Shown: piece after piece, positions 1 through 11,514 of the stretch
Layout: the number at the start of each line of letters is the position of its first letter
How positions within the stretch are numbered: the first letter of the stretch is position 1
Assembly (NCBI GenBank): GCA_963737705.1
Contig: CAVTTP010000005.1
Location: 248,001 to 312,000 of the forward strand
DNA: 64,000 bases
Source: PALSA-607 sp963737705
GTDB lineage: Bacteria; Actinomycetota; Actinomycetes; Acidothermales; Acidothermaceae
Reading direction: 5' to 3'
Made by a program: the position numbers and the translations under genes
Notes under the pieces: model-generated
The model's input: only the letters and a program-made list of their open reading frames with translations
Databases searched by the model: none
Told to the model about the DNA's origin: nothing

Positions 1-125
1 TGTTTGCCCGCGTGCGGGCTGCTCCTCAGTGGAGAAGCATTTGCCGGCAGGTTCGAGAACGCACACATCGCTACGGCGCCGACCGCGGTTAATCCGATGG
101 CGGTAGGGCGGCGGTATTTCGACAT
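1..125 (-). CDS. secreted protein, N-terminal fragment (signal peptide)
   Basis: The gene is cut by the left edge of the window, so only about 41 codons are visible. An ATG at 125-123 is preceded by AGGGAG at an 8-nt spacing. The product starts with a basic stretch (MSKYRRPTA), followed by a hydrophobic core (IGLTAVGAVAMCAF) and an ANA-like signal peptidase site, so it is exported by Sec. The mature part has only begun. Short signal peptides of this kind are common on actinobacterial cell-wall hydrolases and resuscitation-promoting-factor-like proteins, but nothing visible identifies the enzyme. It is divergent from the large secreted protein that follows. Confidence 0.7.
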   Translation of the reverse strand, partial: MSKYRRPTAIGLTAVGAVAMCAFSNLPANASPLRSSPHAGK

Positions 126-443
126 GGTGCAACTCCCTCAGTCGAGTAATCGTGAGTGGGTACAAGGTCAGCAGTGACTCTGCCCTCCTAGCTCGGCTGG
201 GAGGGAAAGCTCAGGTGGCTAGAACGCGACAATCGCGCAAAGCGCGTCCCTAGCCCGGCCTACGGCGGGTAAAGCGGGGGCGACGTACCCATGCCTGTCC
301 GATACCGGCGATTGGCTTACCTACATAGGCCGAACGGGTACTCAATCGCCAAGTCTGGGCAAACGGCGAACACAGGAGACGTCAAAGCCTCACCCTAGGC
401 CTGGGAGTTGCACTGCGCTCGCATGGTCCGAGGGGGATTTTCG
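126..443. promoter_or_regulatory. 318-bp divergent spacer with nested inverted repeats
   Basis: This gene-free stretch separates two divergent genes for secreted proteins. It holds a strong hairpin at 183-205 (10-bp stem with one wobble, 3-nt loop). A second stem pairs 307-314 with 343-350 (GGCGATTG/CAATCGCC). GTACCC at 285-290 is complementary to GGGTAC at 336-341 and also at 158-163. An imperfect 18-bp pairing joins 257-275 with 314-331. The first two long-range pairings interleave, as in a pseudoknot. A structured 5' leader (riboswitch-like) for the minus-strand gene is possible. I could not fit it to the c-di-AMP (ydaO) consensus beyond a weak match in its 3' part. Confidence 0.35.
183..205. 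terminator. hairpin, 10-bp stem, in the leader of the minus gene
   Basis: CCCTCCTAGC and its near-complement GCTGGGAGGG flank a 3-nt loop. The stem includes one T-G wobble. On the minus strand it lies about 58 nt before the start codon at 125 and has no T-run after it. It could be an actinobacterial-type terminator or the expression platform of the leader. Confidence 0.35.
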
Positions 444-3400
444 GTGGGAAAGCAAATGTCGGATCGGCTGTTTCCGCGCGTCTCGGTTCGTGGGGTCGCG
501 GGCACCGCGGCAGCCGTGCTGGCACTTGGGGCACTGACCATGACGTCCGCGTCTGTGTCACGCAACGCGAGCGCGGACAGCGCCCCGGTCGGTGGCTTGC
601 CCGCGACGGTCACTGCCGACGCATTGCCGACCGTGCAGATCGACGGAGTCGCCTGGGCCCAGGTCACAGTCGGGAACACCGTTTACGTTACTGGCAGCTT
701 CAGCCAGGCCCGGCCAGCAGGTGTCGCGCTCGGTGGTGCCGGCTCGGTGGCGCGAAGCAACTTGCTCGCCTACGACATCACCACCGGGAACCTGATCACC
801 TCGTTCGATCACAGCCTCAACGGTCAAGGTCTCGCGATCACCGCATCGCCGGACGGCTCGACGGTTTACGTCGTCGGTGACTTCACCTCGGTTGACGGGC
901 TGACCCACAACCACATCGCGGCCTTCTCGACTGCAACTGGCCAGCTGATTTCCACGTTCGATGGGAATCTGAACGGCAGCACCAAGGCGGTCACCGCGAA
1001 CAATTCCACGGTCTACGTGGGGGGCTCGTTCAGTACCGCCGACGGCGTCGCGCACCAGCACTTGGCAGCGTTTTCGGCTGCCGGCACGTTGCTCTCATGG
1101 AATCCCTCGACCAGCGCATTGGTGACCCCGACAAACCCGACGGCGACCGCGATCGTGAGCGCCATGGTGCTTGCGCCGGACGGCTCGCGAGTGATCGTGG
1201 CAGGCAAGTTCGACCACTTGGGCGCGGACGCCCGCACGGGCCTCGGCGCAGTTGACGCATTGACGGGCGCCGACGAGCCGTTTGCCGCCAGCAACCCGAT
1301 TGCCGACTTCGGTGCGACATCGAACCTCACCAGCCTTACCGCCGACGCGACCCAGGTGTACGGCGGCGGGTACTACTACACCCACGGCGGCAACTTCGAG
1401 GGCCGGTTCGCGATGAACCCCGACACCGGCGCCATCATCTGGATGAACACCTGCCACGGCGACACCTACGCGACGTTCCCGATGGGCCAGGTGCTGTACA
1501 GCGCCAGCCACGAACACGAGTGCAGCGACATCGGCGCCTTCTCCCAGACCACACCGGGCCCGATCCAGGCGTTGCACCACTTCGGTGCGGCCGAGACGAC
1601 TTACCCGACAGGTTCGCTGCACCCGGCCATCTTCACCGTCGGCGGTGGACCCACGTACTACAACTTTGGTGGCGAGCCCTCAGGCACCCAGCTTGACTGG
1701 TACCCGACGTTCACCGAAGGCACCTACACAGGCCAGAGCCAAGCGGCTTGGTCGATCTCCGGTAACTCCAGTTACGTCTCGTACGGCGGTGAGTTCCCGA
1801 CCGTCAACGGGACCGCCCAGCAAGGCCTCGTCCGGTTCGCGATCAGCTCGATCGCGCCGAACAAGGTCGGACCGGCCGTCACGGCTGCCGCGCTGGCGCC
1901 TACCGTCGTCTCCCAGTCAGCTGGCACTGCCCGCATCGCGTGGCAAGCAGCGTCTGATCAGGACAACAGCACGCTCACCTACGCGGTCACCCGTGACAGC
2001 AGCACGACGCCGATCTACACAACGACGGTGAACTCCACGTTCTACGACCTTCCCGCGCTGTCCTACGTCGACCAGAACCTCGTTCAAGGCTCCACCCACT
2101 CCTACAAGGTGCGGGTCACCGATCCGTACGGCAACACGGTGCTGTCCTCGGCGACTTCGGTCACGATCAGTTCGACGACCGTCGACCCCTATACCGCGAG
2201 CGTGCTCGCGAGTGCGCCGATCGCGTTCTGGCCGCTCTCCGAACCGAGCGGCAGCACACTCGCTTACGACTACGCCGGCGGCGCGGACCTCACGATGGGC
2301 GCTCACGGCACCTTCGGAGCCGCAGGACCTCGCGCGGGAAGCACCGCGGTGGCCTTCCAGGGCGACCCGACGATTCCCGGCACATTCACCCCGCCGTCCA
2401 CGATCACTGATCCGGTGTACTCGACAAGCACTTCCGGCTCACTCGCCACGGCTCCTCCATTGGCCACTTACAGCGTCGAGGCATGGGTGAACACCACGTC
2501 GACGACTGGCGGCATGATCGCGGGTGACGGGCTCTGGCAGACGAATGACAGCCAGATCGAAGACCGCGTCTTGTACTTTGACGCCAGCGGCGACCTGCAC
2601 TTCGGTGCCTACAACAACGGGCCGACCGACGCCGGCCTGATGTCGGCGATCGCCAGCCCGACGCCCTACAACGACGGCAGCTGGCACTACGTCGTCGGTA
2701 CTCTCGGCGCCAGCGGAGCCACGCTCTATGTCGACGGCGTGCAGGTCGCGTCCGATCCGACGATGGTCGACACCGCCGCCTATTACGGCAACTGGCGGGT
2801 AGGTGGCGACAGCCTCGCCGGCTGGCCATCCGCTCCGTCGAACGGCTACCTGGCCGGGTCAATCGCCGACGTCGCGATCTACCCGACTGCGTTGTCAGCG
2901 ACCACGGTGCTGTCTCACTTCAACAGCACGACGGCCGCGTCGACGCCCGTGGCGGCCTTCACTGCGAACTGCACCGACCTGTCGTGCGTGTTCGACGGTT
3001 CGGCCTCGTCCGACACCGGCGGCACCATCACGAACTACACCTGGGACTTCGGTGACGGCCACTCGGCCACCGGCCCCAACCCCACACATGCCTACACAGC
3101 CGGCGGCACCTACACGGTGAAACTCACCGTTACCGACAACCTCAGCGCGACCAACTCAACGACGACGTCGGTCTCCCCGGCGTCCGCCCTCGCAGTGACG
3201 ACAACGACGTCGGTTGTTGCCGTCCCTGGTTCTCCGACGACTGTCGGCACGTCGGTGCTGTTTACGGCGACGGTCAGCCCGACCGCTGACGGGTCGGTGC
3301 AGTTCATGGACGGCTCGTCTGCTTTGGGCTCGCCGGTCACGGTTTCGGGCGGGACGGCGAGCATGGCAACGTCGTCGTTGAGTCAGGCCACTCACTCGAT

Positions 3401-3638
3401 CACCGCGATGTTCACGCCGACAGATCCGGCTGCGTTCTCCTCGTCGACTAGCACTTCACTCAGCTACGAAGTCGACGCGGTCGGCGGCGGCGGCGGTGGC
3501 GGCGGCGGTGGCGGCGGCGGCGGTGGCGGCGGCGGTGGCGGCGGGGTGGCGGTGGCGGCGGCGGTGGCGGCGGTGCGGTGGCACCTGCGACGACGCCCAC
3601 TTCCGTGGTCCGCATCGCTGGAACCGATCGCTTTCTGA
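444..3638 (+). CDS. large secreted multidomain protein, 5' part before a frameshift
   Basis: The start is taken as GTG 444 because AGGGGG at 431-436 precedes it by 7 nt; ATG 456 and a further upstream ATG at 408 are alternatives. A signal peptide (basic, then alanine/leucine-rich) is followed by repeated blade-like units with YVGGSF and VYVVGDF motifs, a beta-propeller (about residues 50-480). Next come a fibronectin-III-like domain (about 510-600), a LamG/concanavalin-like domain (about 610-850), a PKD domain with the typical WDFGDG motif (about 870-940) and an Ig-like Big_3 domain (about 945-1030). A run of about 21 glycines follows, and then the frame runs into nonsense ending in a stop at 3636-3638. 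The matching C-terminus lies in another frame just downstream. The role is probably surface adhesion or carbohydrate/matrix binding; this is inference. Confidence 0.75.
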   Translation: MGKQMSDRLFPRVSVRGVAGTAAAVLALGALTMTSASVSRNASADSAPVGGLPATVTADALPTVQIDGVAWAQVTVGNTVYVTGSFSQARPAGVALGGAGSVARSNLLAYDITTGNLITSFDHSLNGQGLAITASPDGSTVYVVGDFTSVDGLTHNHIAAFSTATGQLISTFDGNLNGSTKAVTANNSTVYVGGSFSTADGVAHQHLAAFSAAGTLLSWNPSTSALVTPTNPTATAIVSAMVLAPDGSRVIVAGKFDHLGADARTGLGAVDALTGADEPFAASNPIADFGATSNLTSLTADATQVYGGGYYYTHGGNFEGRFAMNPDTGAIIWMNTCHGDTYATFPMGQVLYSASHEHECSDIGAFSQTTPGPIQALHHFGAAETTYPTGSLHPAIFTVGGGPTYYNFGGEPSGTQLDWYPTFTEGTYTGQSQAAWSISGNSSYVSYGGEFPTVNGTAQQGLVRFAISSIAPNKVGPAVTAAALAPTVVSQSAGTARIAWQAASDQDNSTLTYAVTRDSSTTPIYTTTVNSTFYDLPALSYVDQNLVQGSTHSYKVRVTDPYGNTVLSSATSVTISSTTVDPYTASVLASAPIAFWPLSEPSGSTLAYDYAGGADLTMGAHGTFGAAGPRAGSTAVAFQGDPTIPGTFTPPSTITDPVYSTSTSGSLATAPPLATYSVEAWVNTTSTTGGMIAGDGLWQTNDSQIEDRVLYFDASGDLHFGAYNNGPTDAGLMSAIASPTPYNDGSWHYVVGTLGASGATLYVDGVQVASDPTMVDTAAYYGNWRVGGDSLAGWPSAPSNGYLAGSIADVAIYPTALSATTVLSHFNSTTAASTPVAAFTANCTDLSCVFDGSASSDTGGTITNYTWDFGDGHSATGPNPTHAYTAGGTYTVKLTVTDNLSATNSTTTSVSPASALAVTTTTSVVAVPGSPTTVGTSVLFTATVSPTADGSVQFMDGSSALGSPVTVSGGTASMATSSLSQATHSITAMFTPTDPAAFSSSTSTSLSYEVDAVGGGGGGGGGGGGGGGGGGGGGVAVAAAVAAVRWHLRRRPLPWSASLEPIAF
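3483..3577 (+). repeat. GGC/GGT glycine-codon tract with frameshift at 3543-3546
   Basis: A tract of GGC and GGT codons encodes poly-glycine. Up to 3542 the glycine codons are in the frame of the upstream gene. From 3545 onwards glycine codons (GGT GGC GGT GGC GGC) continue in the frame of the cell-wall-binding repeats. The junction reads GGCGGGGTGGC; inserting one base (GGCGGCGGTGGC) would restore a single frame. This points to one missing base, either real or an assembly error in a GC-rich repeat. Confidence 0.85.
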
Positions 3639-4483
3639 CGGCGGTGGCGACGATGAACGCCGAGTTCCCAACCGATGGCAGTGCTGGTGCAGTGGTGTTG
3701 GCCCGAGCCGACAACTACCCCGACGCGCTCGTCGGGACCGCACTTGCAGCCGCGAGGAACGCGCCGCTGCTGTTCGTCCAGGGCGGCTCGTTGACGCCAC
3801 AGACCCAGGCCGGCATCGTGCGGGTGCTGCCAGCCCACGGCACCGTTTACCTGCTCGGAGGCACCGCCGCGATCCCCAACAGCATCGCTACTACGCTGAC
3901 CAATCTCGGGTTCACGGTCGTGCGCTACGCCGGCACCGACCGGTACGACACCGCCCTGAAAGTGGCCACCGCATTGGGCAGCCCGAGCACCGTGTTCCTC
4001 GCCACCGGCACCAACTTCCCTGACGCGCTCAGCGCCGGCCCGGCCGCTGCGGCATCGCACGGTGTGGTGTTGCTGACCGACGGCTCGAGTCTGCCGACTA
4101 CGGTGAAGGCCTACCTAACTGCGCACCCCGGCACGGTTTACGCCGTCGGCGGACCGGCCGTCGCAGCCGACCCTGCCGCGACTCCGCTGCAAGGTGCTGA
4201 TCGGTACGCCACCGCCGCCGCGGTCGCCACCGCGATCTTCAGCGCACCGACCAGCGTCGGCCTCGCCAGTGGCGTCACGTTCCCGGATGCACTGAGTGGC
4301 GGCGCGTACCAGGCGCATGCCGGCGGCCCGATCCTGCTCACCGCCCCAACCGCGTTGGCCACCGCGACTAGCACTTACCTGGGCGCGGCCAAGGCAACGA
4401 TCACCAACGCCGAAATCTTCGGTGGAGACGCCGCTCTGTCCACGTCCGTACAAGCCGCGATCACAGCCGCGCTCGCCAGCTAA
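3578..4483 (+). CDS. cell-wall-binding repeat 2 domain, 3' part of the frameshifted secreted protein
   Basis: Three tandem repeats of about 95 residues each begin with RIAGTDRF, RYAGTDRY and LQGADRY and contain PDAL motifs. These are hallmarks of cell wall binding repeat 2 (PF04122), known from clostridial and actinobacterial surface proteins. There is no credible independent start: GTG 3578 lacks a ribosome-binding site and lies inside the glycine/alanine linker, and the frame stays open back through the glycine codons to 3545. I read it as the C-terminal wall anchor of the preceding gene. The intact protein would have about 1,345 residues. An expressed separate product is unlikely because it would lack a signal peptide. 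Confidence 0.8.
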   Translation: MAPATTPTSVVRIAGTDRFLTAVATMNAEFPTDGSAGAVVLARADNYPDALVGTALAAARNAPLLFVQGGSLTPQTQAGIVRVLPAHGTVYLLGGTAAIPNSIATTLTNLGFTVVRYAGTDRYDTALKVATALGSPSTVFLATGTNFPDALSAGPAAAASHGVVLLTDGSSLPTTVKAYLTAHPGTVYAVGGPAVAADPAATPLQGADRYATAAAVATAIFSAPTSVGLASGVTFPDALSGGAYQAHAGGPILLTAPTALATATSTYLGAAKATITNAEIFGGDAALSTSVQAAITAALAS

Positions 4484-4493
4484 CCCAGCGAGC

Positions 4494-5519
4494 TCATGTC
4501 GGTTCCCACAACTTGTAGTAGGCATTGACCGCTGGCTGGCCGCCTAGATGGGCGTAGAGCACGGTCGAGTCTTTGGGAATCTCACCTTCCTTGACCAGAT
4601 CGATGAGGCCGGCCAGCGACTTTCCTTCGTAGACGGGGTCAGTGATCATCGCCTCGAGCTGGGCACCCAGCCGCATGGCCTCCATCGTCGAGTCGACCGG
4701 GATGCCGTACACATCTCCTGCCCAGCCTTCGAGAACGGTCGTCTCGTCGTCGCGCAGTTCGCGACCGAGTTCGATGAGTTCTGCGGTGTGGGACGCGATC
4801 CGCCTCACCTGATCGCGCGTCTTCTCCAAAGTGGCAGAGGCGTCGATGCCGAGGACGCGGCGTCGCACACCTGTTTCGGCCTCCAGCGCCGCGAAACCAG
4901 CGATCATGCCGGCGTGCGTCGAGCCCGTGACGGTGCACACCACGATCGTGTCGAAATGCACGCCGAGGCTCTTCTCCTGCGCAGCCACCTCGAACGCCCA
5001 GTTCGCAAAGCCCAATCCACCAAGACGGTGCTCGCTCGCACCCGCGGGGATGGCGTACGGCACGCCGCCCTCGGCCTCCACCGCGGTGAGTGTTTCCCGC
5101 CACGAGTCGCGGATGCCGATGTCGAAACCAGCCGGGTTCAGACGCGAGTCGGCGCCCATCATGCGCGAGAGCAAGATGTTTCCGACCTTGTCGTTGACCG
5201 GGTCATCCCACGGGACCCACTTCTCTTGCACCAGGCGGCATTTCAGCCCAAGGTGTGCGGCGACGGCCGCAACCTGGCGGGTGTGGTTCGACTGGTACCC
5301 GCCGATCGAGACGAGCGTGTCAGCCCCAGATGCGAGCACGTCCGGGACGATGTACTCCAGTTTGCGAATCTTGTTGCCGCCGTAGGCGAGACCACTGCTG
5401 ACATCCTCGCGCTTGGCCCATATTTGGGCACCGCCGAGGTGCTGCGAAAGTCGCTTGAGCGGGTGGACCGGACTCGGGCCAAAGGTCAGTTCGTACCGAG
5501 GAAACTCATTTAGGCGCAC
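4494..5519 (-). CDS. acdS: 1-aminocyclopropane-1-carboxylate deaminase
   Basis: This is a PLP enzyme of the tryptophan-synthase-beta fold that cleaves ACC, the plant ethylene precursor, to 2-oxobutyrate and ammonia. The PLP lysine lies in GGNKIRK, and the QSNHTRQVAA and GASEHRLGGLG motifs are conserved. The residues that separate ACC deaminases from D-cysteine desulfhydrases are of the deaminase kind: Glu in VYEGKS and Leu in YAHLGG. Start GTG 5519 gives 341 residues and the family N-terminus (LNEFPRYELTFGPSP); a longer reading adds an atypical arginine-rich leader. No clear Shine-Dalgarno is seen. It ends 10 bp from the end of the cell-wall-binding gene, convergently. It suggests plant or rhizosphere association. 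Confidence 0.9.
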   Translation of the reverse strand: MRLNEFPRYELTFGPSPVHPLKRLSQHLGGAQIWAKREDVSSGLAYGGNKIRKLEYIVPDVLASGADTLVSIGGYQSNHTRQVAAVAAHLGLKCRLVQEKWVPWDDPVNDKVGNILLSRMMGADSRLNPAGFDIGIRDSWRETLTAVEAEGGVPYAIPAGASEHRLGGLGFANWAFEVAAQEKSLGVHFDTIVVCTVTGSTHAGMIAGFAALEAETGVRRRVLGIDASATLEKTRDQVRRIASHTAELIELGRELRDDETTVLEGWAGDVYGIPVDSTMEAMRLGAQLEAMITDPVYEGKSLAGLIDLVKEGEIPKDSTVLYAHLGGQPAVNAYYKLWEPT

Positions 5520-5755
5520 GAGGACGAATACTGCAGATCGCAAGCTGCGGTGTCTACGTCTGGACGCGAGACGCGGACGACCTTGACGTCGGCTGACTGG
5601 CACCACTCGCCGTCCCCCTGCCGAACCGCCGGGTTGCCCACGATCTTGTCCGAATTATCGCTAAATACCGCATACTTGGCCGATAGGTAGTTCCGTCTGG
5701 ACGTTGTGCGGGGCGAGTTGGGCCTGCGACGTGCGGAAGGAGCTCGGCCGATTCC
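5520..5755. promoter_or_regulatory. divergent intergenic region, AT-richer core
   Basis: This 236-bp spacer between acdS and the signalling genes contains the most AT-rich stretch nearby (about 5650-5690, with TTGTCC and TAAATACC elements), which suits promoters. I see no clear operator. A minus-strand reading frame crosses it but its first half has no coding character, so I leave it out. Confidence 0.3.
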
Positions 5756-6562
5756 GTGCCTGACATCAGCGAGCCCAAGAGACCTGACGGCACTGCTGGC
5801 CATGTGCTGCTAGCCGAACACAACCCCCTCGACCAGCAGGTAGCGCAGGCAATGCTGCGTCATCTGGGCTTCACCGTCGATGTCGTCTCCGACGGTGCCG
5901 CTGCCGTAGCCGCAGCGATGTCGACGAGCTACCGGGCGATCGTGATGGCGTGTGAGTTGCCCGTGATGGATGGCTACGACGCGACTGCGGAGATCCGCGG
6001 GCGCGAGGAGTCCCGCATCCCGATCATTGCGATCACCGGCTCGGGGCCCGGACAAGGTCGGCATCAATGGACGGCGGCCGGCATGGACGACCACGTCGAG
6101 AAGCCCCTGAGCGTCGCCGCGCTCGCCGGCGTGCTGGCGCGATGGGTTCCACCTGCATCCCGCGATGGCGCGGCCAACCCAGCCGAACTGGCCGACGCGG
6201 AGAGCGGACCGGTCGTGCTCGATGCCTCCATCATTCGGCGCCTCGAGCGACTTGGTGAGGCAACGGGGCAAGACCTCATGAGCCAGCTAGCCACGTTGTT
6301 CATTGCGGACGCCGACGACCGCATCAACGAATTGCGAGCGGCACTTGCTTGTCGCGACACGGACGCAGTCGTGCGCTCGGCACACACACTCAGCGGCTCT
6401 GCAGCAAACCTTGGCGCCACCGATCTCTCGCGTTTGTGCGCCACCTTGTCGATGCCGTCGGCAGCAGCAGATCCCACCTACAGCAAGACGTTGTTTGATC
6501 GCATCGAAGCCGAGCTGGGGCGGGTCCGGTCGGCACTCGGATTGCTAGCAGCGCCAGCATGA
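5756..6562 (+). CDS. pseudo-receiver plus HPt phosphotransfer protein
   Basis: Residues about 16-135 form a response-regulator receiver fold (LLAEHN, PVMDGYDAT, then the conserved Lys in VEKPLS). The aspartate that accepts phosphate is replaced by alanine: VMACELPVMDG stands where VMDCQMPVMDG is usual. The acidic pair near the N-terminus is also reduced (EH instead of ED/DD). Residues about 165-260 form an HPt domain with the phosphorylatable histidine in SAHTLSGSAANLGA. The receiver is therefore probably an inactive docking domain while the HPt can relay phosphate. The GTG start at 5756 has AAGGAG about 13 nt upstream. The stop overlaps the next start by 4 nt, so it is co-translated with the GGDEF protein. 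Confidence 0.85.
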   Translation: MPDISEPKRPDGTAGHVLLAEHNPLDQQVAQAMLRHLGFTVDVVSDGAAAVAAAMSTSYRAIVMACELPVMDGYDATAEIRGREESRIPIIAITGSGPGQGRHQWTAAGMDDHVEKPLSVAALAGVLARWVPPASRDGAANPAELADAESGPVVLDASIIRRLERLGEATGQDLMSQLATLFIADADDRINELRAALACRDTDAVVRSAHTLSGSAANLGATDLSRLCATLSMPSAAADPTYSKTLFDRIEAELGRVRSALGLLAAPA

Positions 6563-7518
6563 GAATCCTCGTGGCAGACGACGACGCCAGCTCGAGGCTG
6601 ATCGTGAAGGCGGCCCTGCGCAATCTCGGCCATGAATGTCACACGGTCTCGGACGGCGACCAGGCCTGGAGCGCGTTCCAGACGCAGTTGCCGGACGTTG
6701 TCATCAGCGACTGGCGGATGCCGGGCCTAACCGGCCCGCAGTTATGCCGCAAGATCCGCGAGCGGGACGTGAGCAGATACGTCTACTTCATCATTGTGAG
6801 CGGCCAAGGTCTGCTCAGCGAGATCCTGGAAGGAATGACGGCGGGTGCCGACGACTACTTGGTAAAACCGCTCAATCCAGACGACCTTCAGATACGGCTG
6901 ATTGCCGCCACCAGGGTGACCGCATTACACGCCCAGCTCGCCGACAACCGCACCGAGTTGAACGAGCTCAACCACGACCTGAAGGCGATCGCCCGACGTG
7001 ACCCGCTCACCCGGCTTGGAAACAGGCGAGCGCTCGACGAGGACTTGGAATTTCTCGAAGCTAGGGTCACCCGCTATCGACACCGCTACTGCATCGCGCT
7101 GATCGACATCGATCATTTCAAGGCCTACAACGATGCATTCGGCCATCAGGCTGGAGATCGGATACTGCAGGCGGTTGCGTCGCAACTCAAGGCGGAGGCT
7201 CGCAGCGGCGATGCGATTTATCGCTATGGCGGCGAGGAGTTCCTCTGCATCTTCCCTGAACAATCCATGACGACCGGGATCCAGGCTGTCGAACGAATGC
7301 GCAGTGCTGTCGAGCGACTCGCCGTGCGACAAACAGACGAGGTCGGTGCGTTTCTCACGATCAGCGGTGGCGTCGCCGTGATGGACGCCGAACGCCCGCG
7401 AGCCGCAACCGCCGTCATCAAAGAAGCCGATGAAGCGCTGTACCGCGCCAAGGAGCTTGGCCGCAACCGTGTTGAAGGGCTCGAGACGATCGAATCAGCC
7501 CTGGGCGCCGCGGGATAA
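6559..7518 (+). CDS. REC-GGDEF diguanylate cyclase response regulator (PleD-like)
   Basis: The N-terminal receiver (residues 1-120) has the acidic pocket DDD, phosphoacceptor Asp in ISDWRMPG and Lys in LVKPL. A short coiled linker leads to a GGDEF domain (about 150-310) with DPLTRLGNRRAL, the active-site motif GGEEF and an RSGD inhibitory site five residues before it. It should make cyclic di-GMP when phosphorylated and be product-inhibited through the RxxD site. It overlaps the HPt gene by ATGA and converges with the hybrid kinase 11 bp away, which makes a kinase-HPt-cyclase relay likely. There is only one receiver, unlike Caulobacter PleD. Confidence 0.93.
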   Translation: MRILVADDDASSRLIVKAALRNLGHECHTVSDGDQAWSAFQTQLPDVVISDWRMPGLTGPQLCRKIRERDVSRYVYFIIVSGQGLLSEILEGMTAGADDYLVKPLNPDDLQIRLIAATRVTALHAQLADNRTELNELNHDLKAIARRDPLTRLGNRRALDEDLEFLEARVTRYRHRYCIALIDIDHFKAYNDAFGHQAGDRILQAVASQLKAEARSGDAIYRYGGEEFLCIFPEQSMTTGIQAVERMRSAVERLAVRQTDEVGAFLTISGGVAVMDAERPRAATAVIKEADEALYRAKELGRNRVEGLETIESALGAAG

Positions 7519-7529
7519 CACTCGGCCCA

Positions 7530-10646
<3,117 letters not shown>

Positions 10647-10649
10647 ATA

Positions 10650-11510
10650 TCAGTGCATATCGTCCACAGTTTGATCTTGTACGTGCCCTAACGTTTCGAG
10701 GACGCCGGCCACCGCGTCAGTAGTCGCGTCTCGCGCCGCACGTAGGTACTTCCGCGGATCGACCTGCTCAACGTCGGCGGCAAGGCTGGCCCGGACTGCC
10801 CCGGTGAAGGCGATGTTCAAAAGCGTGCCGATGTTGATCTTCACGATCCCGTTCGCGGCGGCGGTGCGCAGGTCAGCATCAGCGATGCCGGAGGAACCGT
10901 GCAAGACCAGCGGCACCGACAAGACGCCGGCGAGCGTCTTGATGAGCTCCTGGTCGAGTTGCGCCGATCGCTGCGTCATCGCGTGACTACTGCCCACGGC
11001 GACAGCCAGTGCGTCGACCCCTGTTTCTGCAACGAACCTCACAGCATCGTCTGGGTCGGTGCGCACGCCCGGCGTATGCGCGTTGCCTTTGCCACCGATA
11101 GCGCCGATCTCAGCTTCCACAAACAGCCCGCACCCGTGGGCCCACGCAACAACCTCGCGTGTTGTGTTGGTGTTTTGCGCATCGGGCAACTGCGATGCAT
11201 CGAACATCAATGAACTCACTCCGAGCGCAGGCGCGCTGTAGGCGAGCTCCAGACTCTCGACGTGGTCGAGGTGCAACGCAAGCGCGGCCGAACTCTCTTC
11301 GGCCAGGATGCGGCAGGTTGCCGCGAGAGCGGCGGCACCACCGTGATATTTAACAGCATTCTCACTGATCTGGAGAATGACCGGCCGATCGGTTCGCTCG
11401 GCAGCGCGGCACACAGCCTCGACGTGCTCAAGCGTGATGACATTGAAAGCAAGTACAGGCGTGCGATTCGCCGTCGCGGCTCGAACCAAGCTCGCTGTCG
11501 TGGTCAGCAT
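10650..11510 (-). CDS. class II fructose/tagatose-bisphosphate aldolase family protein
   Basis: This is a zinc-dependent aldolase of 286 residues, the usual size of the GatY/KbaY/FbaA/IolJ family. Visible motifs are the metal-binding HLDHVES, VEAEIGAIGG, the His in VLHGSSGIAD and the phosphate-binding VKINIGT. It should split a ketose bisphosphate, or a 6-phospho-deoxy-ketogluconate, into two three-carbon units. ATG 11510 was chosen because it lies 4 nt after the stop of the SIS gene; the longer open frame is shadow. It is the third gene of a kinase-isomerase-aldolase operon. Substrate cannot be read from sequence. Confidence 0.88.
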   Translation of the reverse strand: MLTTTASLVRAATANRTPVLAFNVITLEHVEAVCRAAERTDRPVILQISENAVKYHGGAAALAATCRILAEESSAALALHLDHVESLELAYSAPALGVSSLMFDASQLPDAQNTNTTREVVAWAHGCGLFVEAEIGAIGGKGNAHTPGVRTDPDDAVRFVAETGVDALAVAVGSSHAMTQRSAQLDQELIKTLAGVLSVPLVLHGSSGIADADLRTAAANGIVKINIGTLLNIAFTGAVRASLAADVEQVDPRKYLRAARDATTDAVAGVLETLGHVQDQTVDDMH

Positions 11511-11514
11511 GTCG

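Noticed and set aside
126..443. c-di-AMP (ydaO) riboswitch
   Set aside because: A partial likeness to the 3' part of the consensus exists, but the GGGGTGAAT-type core is not present on either strand; reported only as a structured spacer.
3496..4023. third plus frame through the glycine tract (arginine/tryptophan-rich)
   Set aside because: A low-complexity shadow of the GGC repeat; the two real frames explain all conserved sequence.
5510..5803. minus-strand 97-codon frame between acdS and the HPt gene
   Set aside because: Its start lies inside the HPt gene in antisense and its composition is not convincing, though the part near acdS looks slightly more protein-like.
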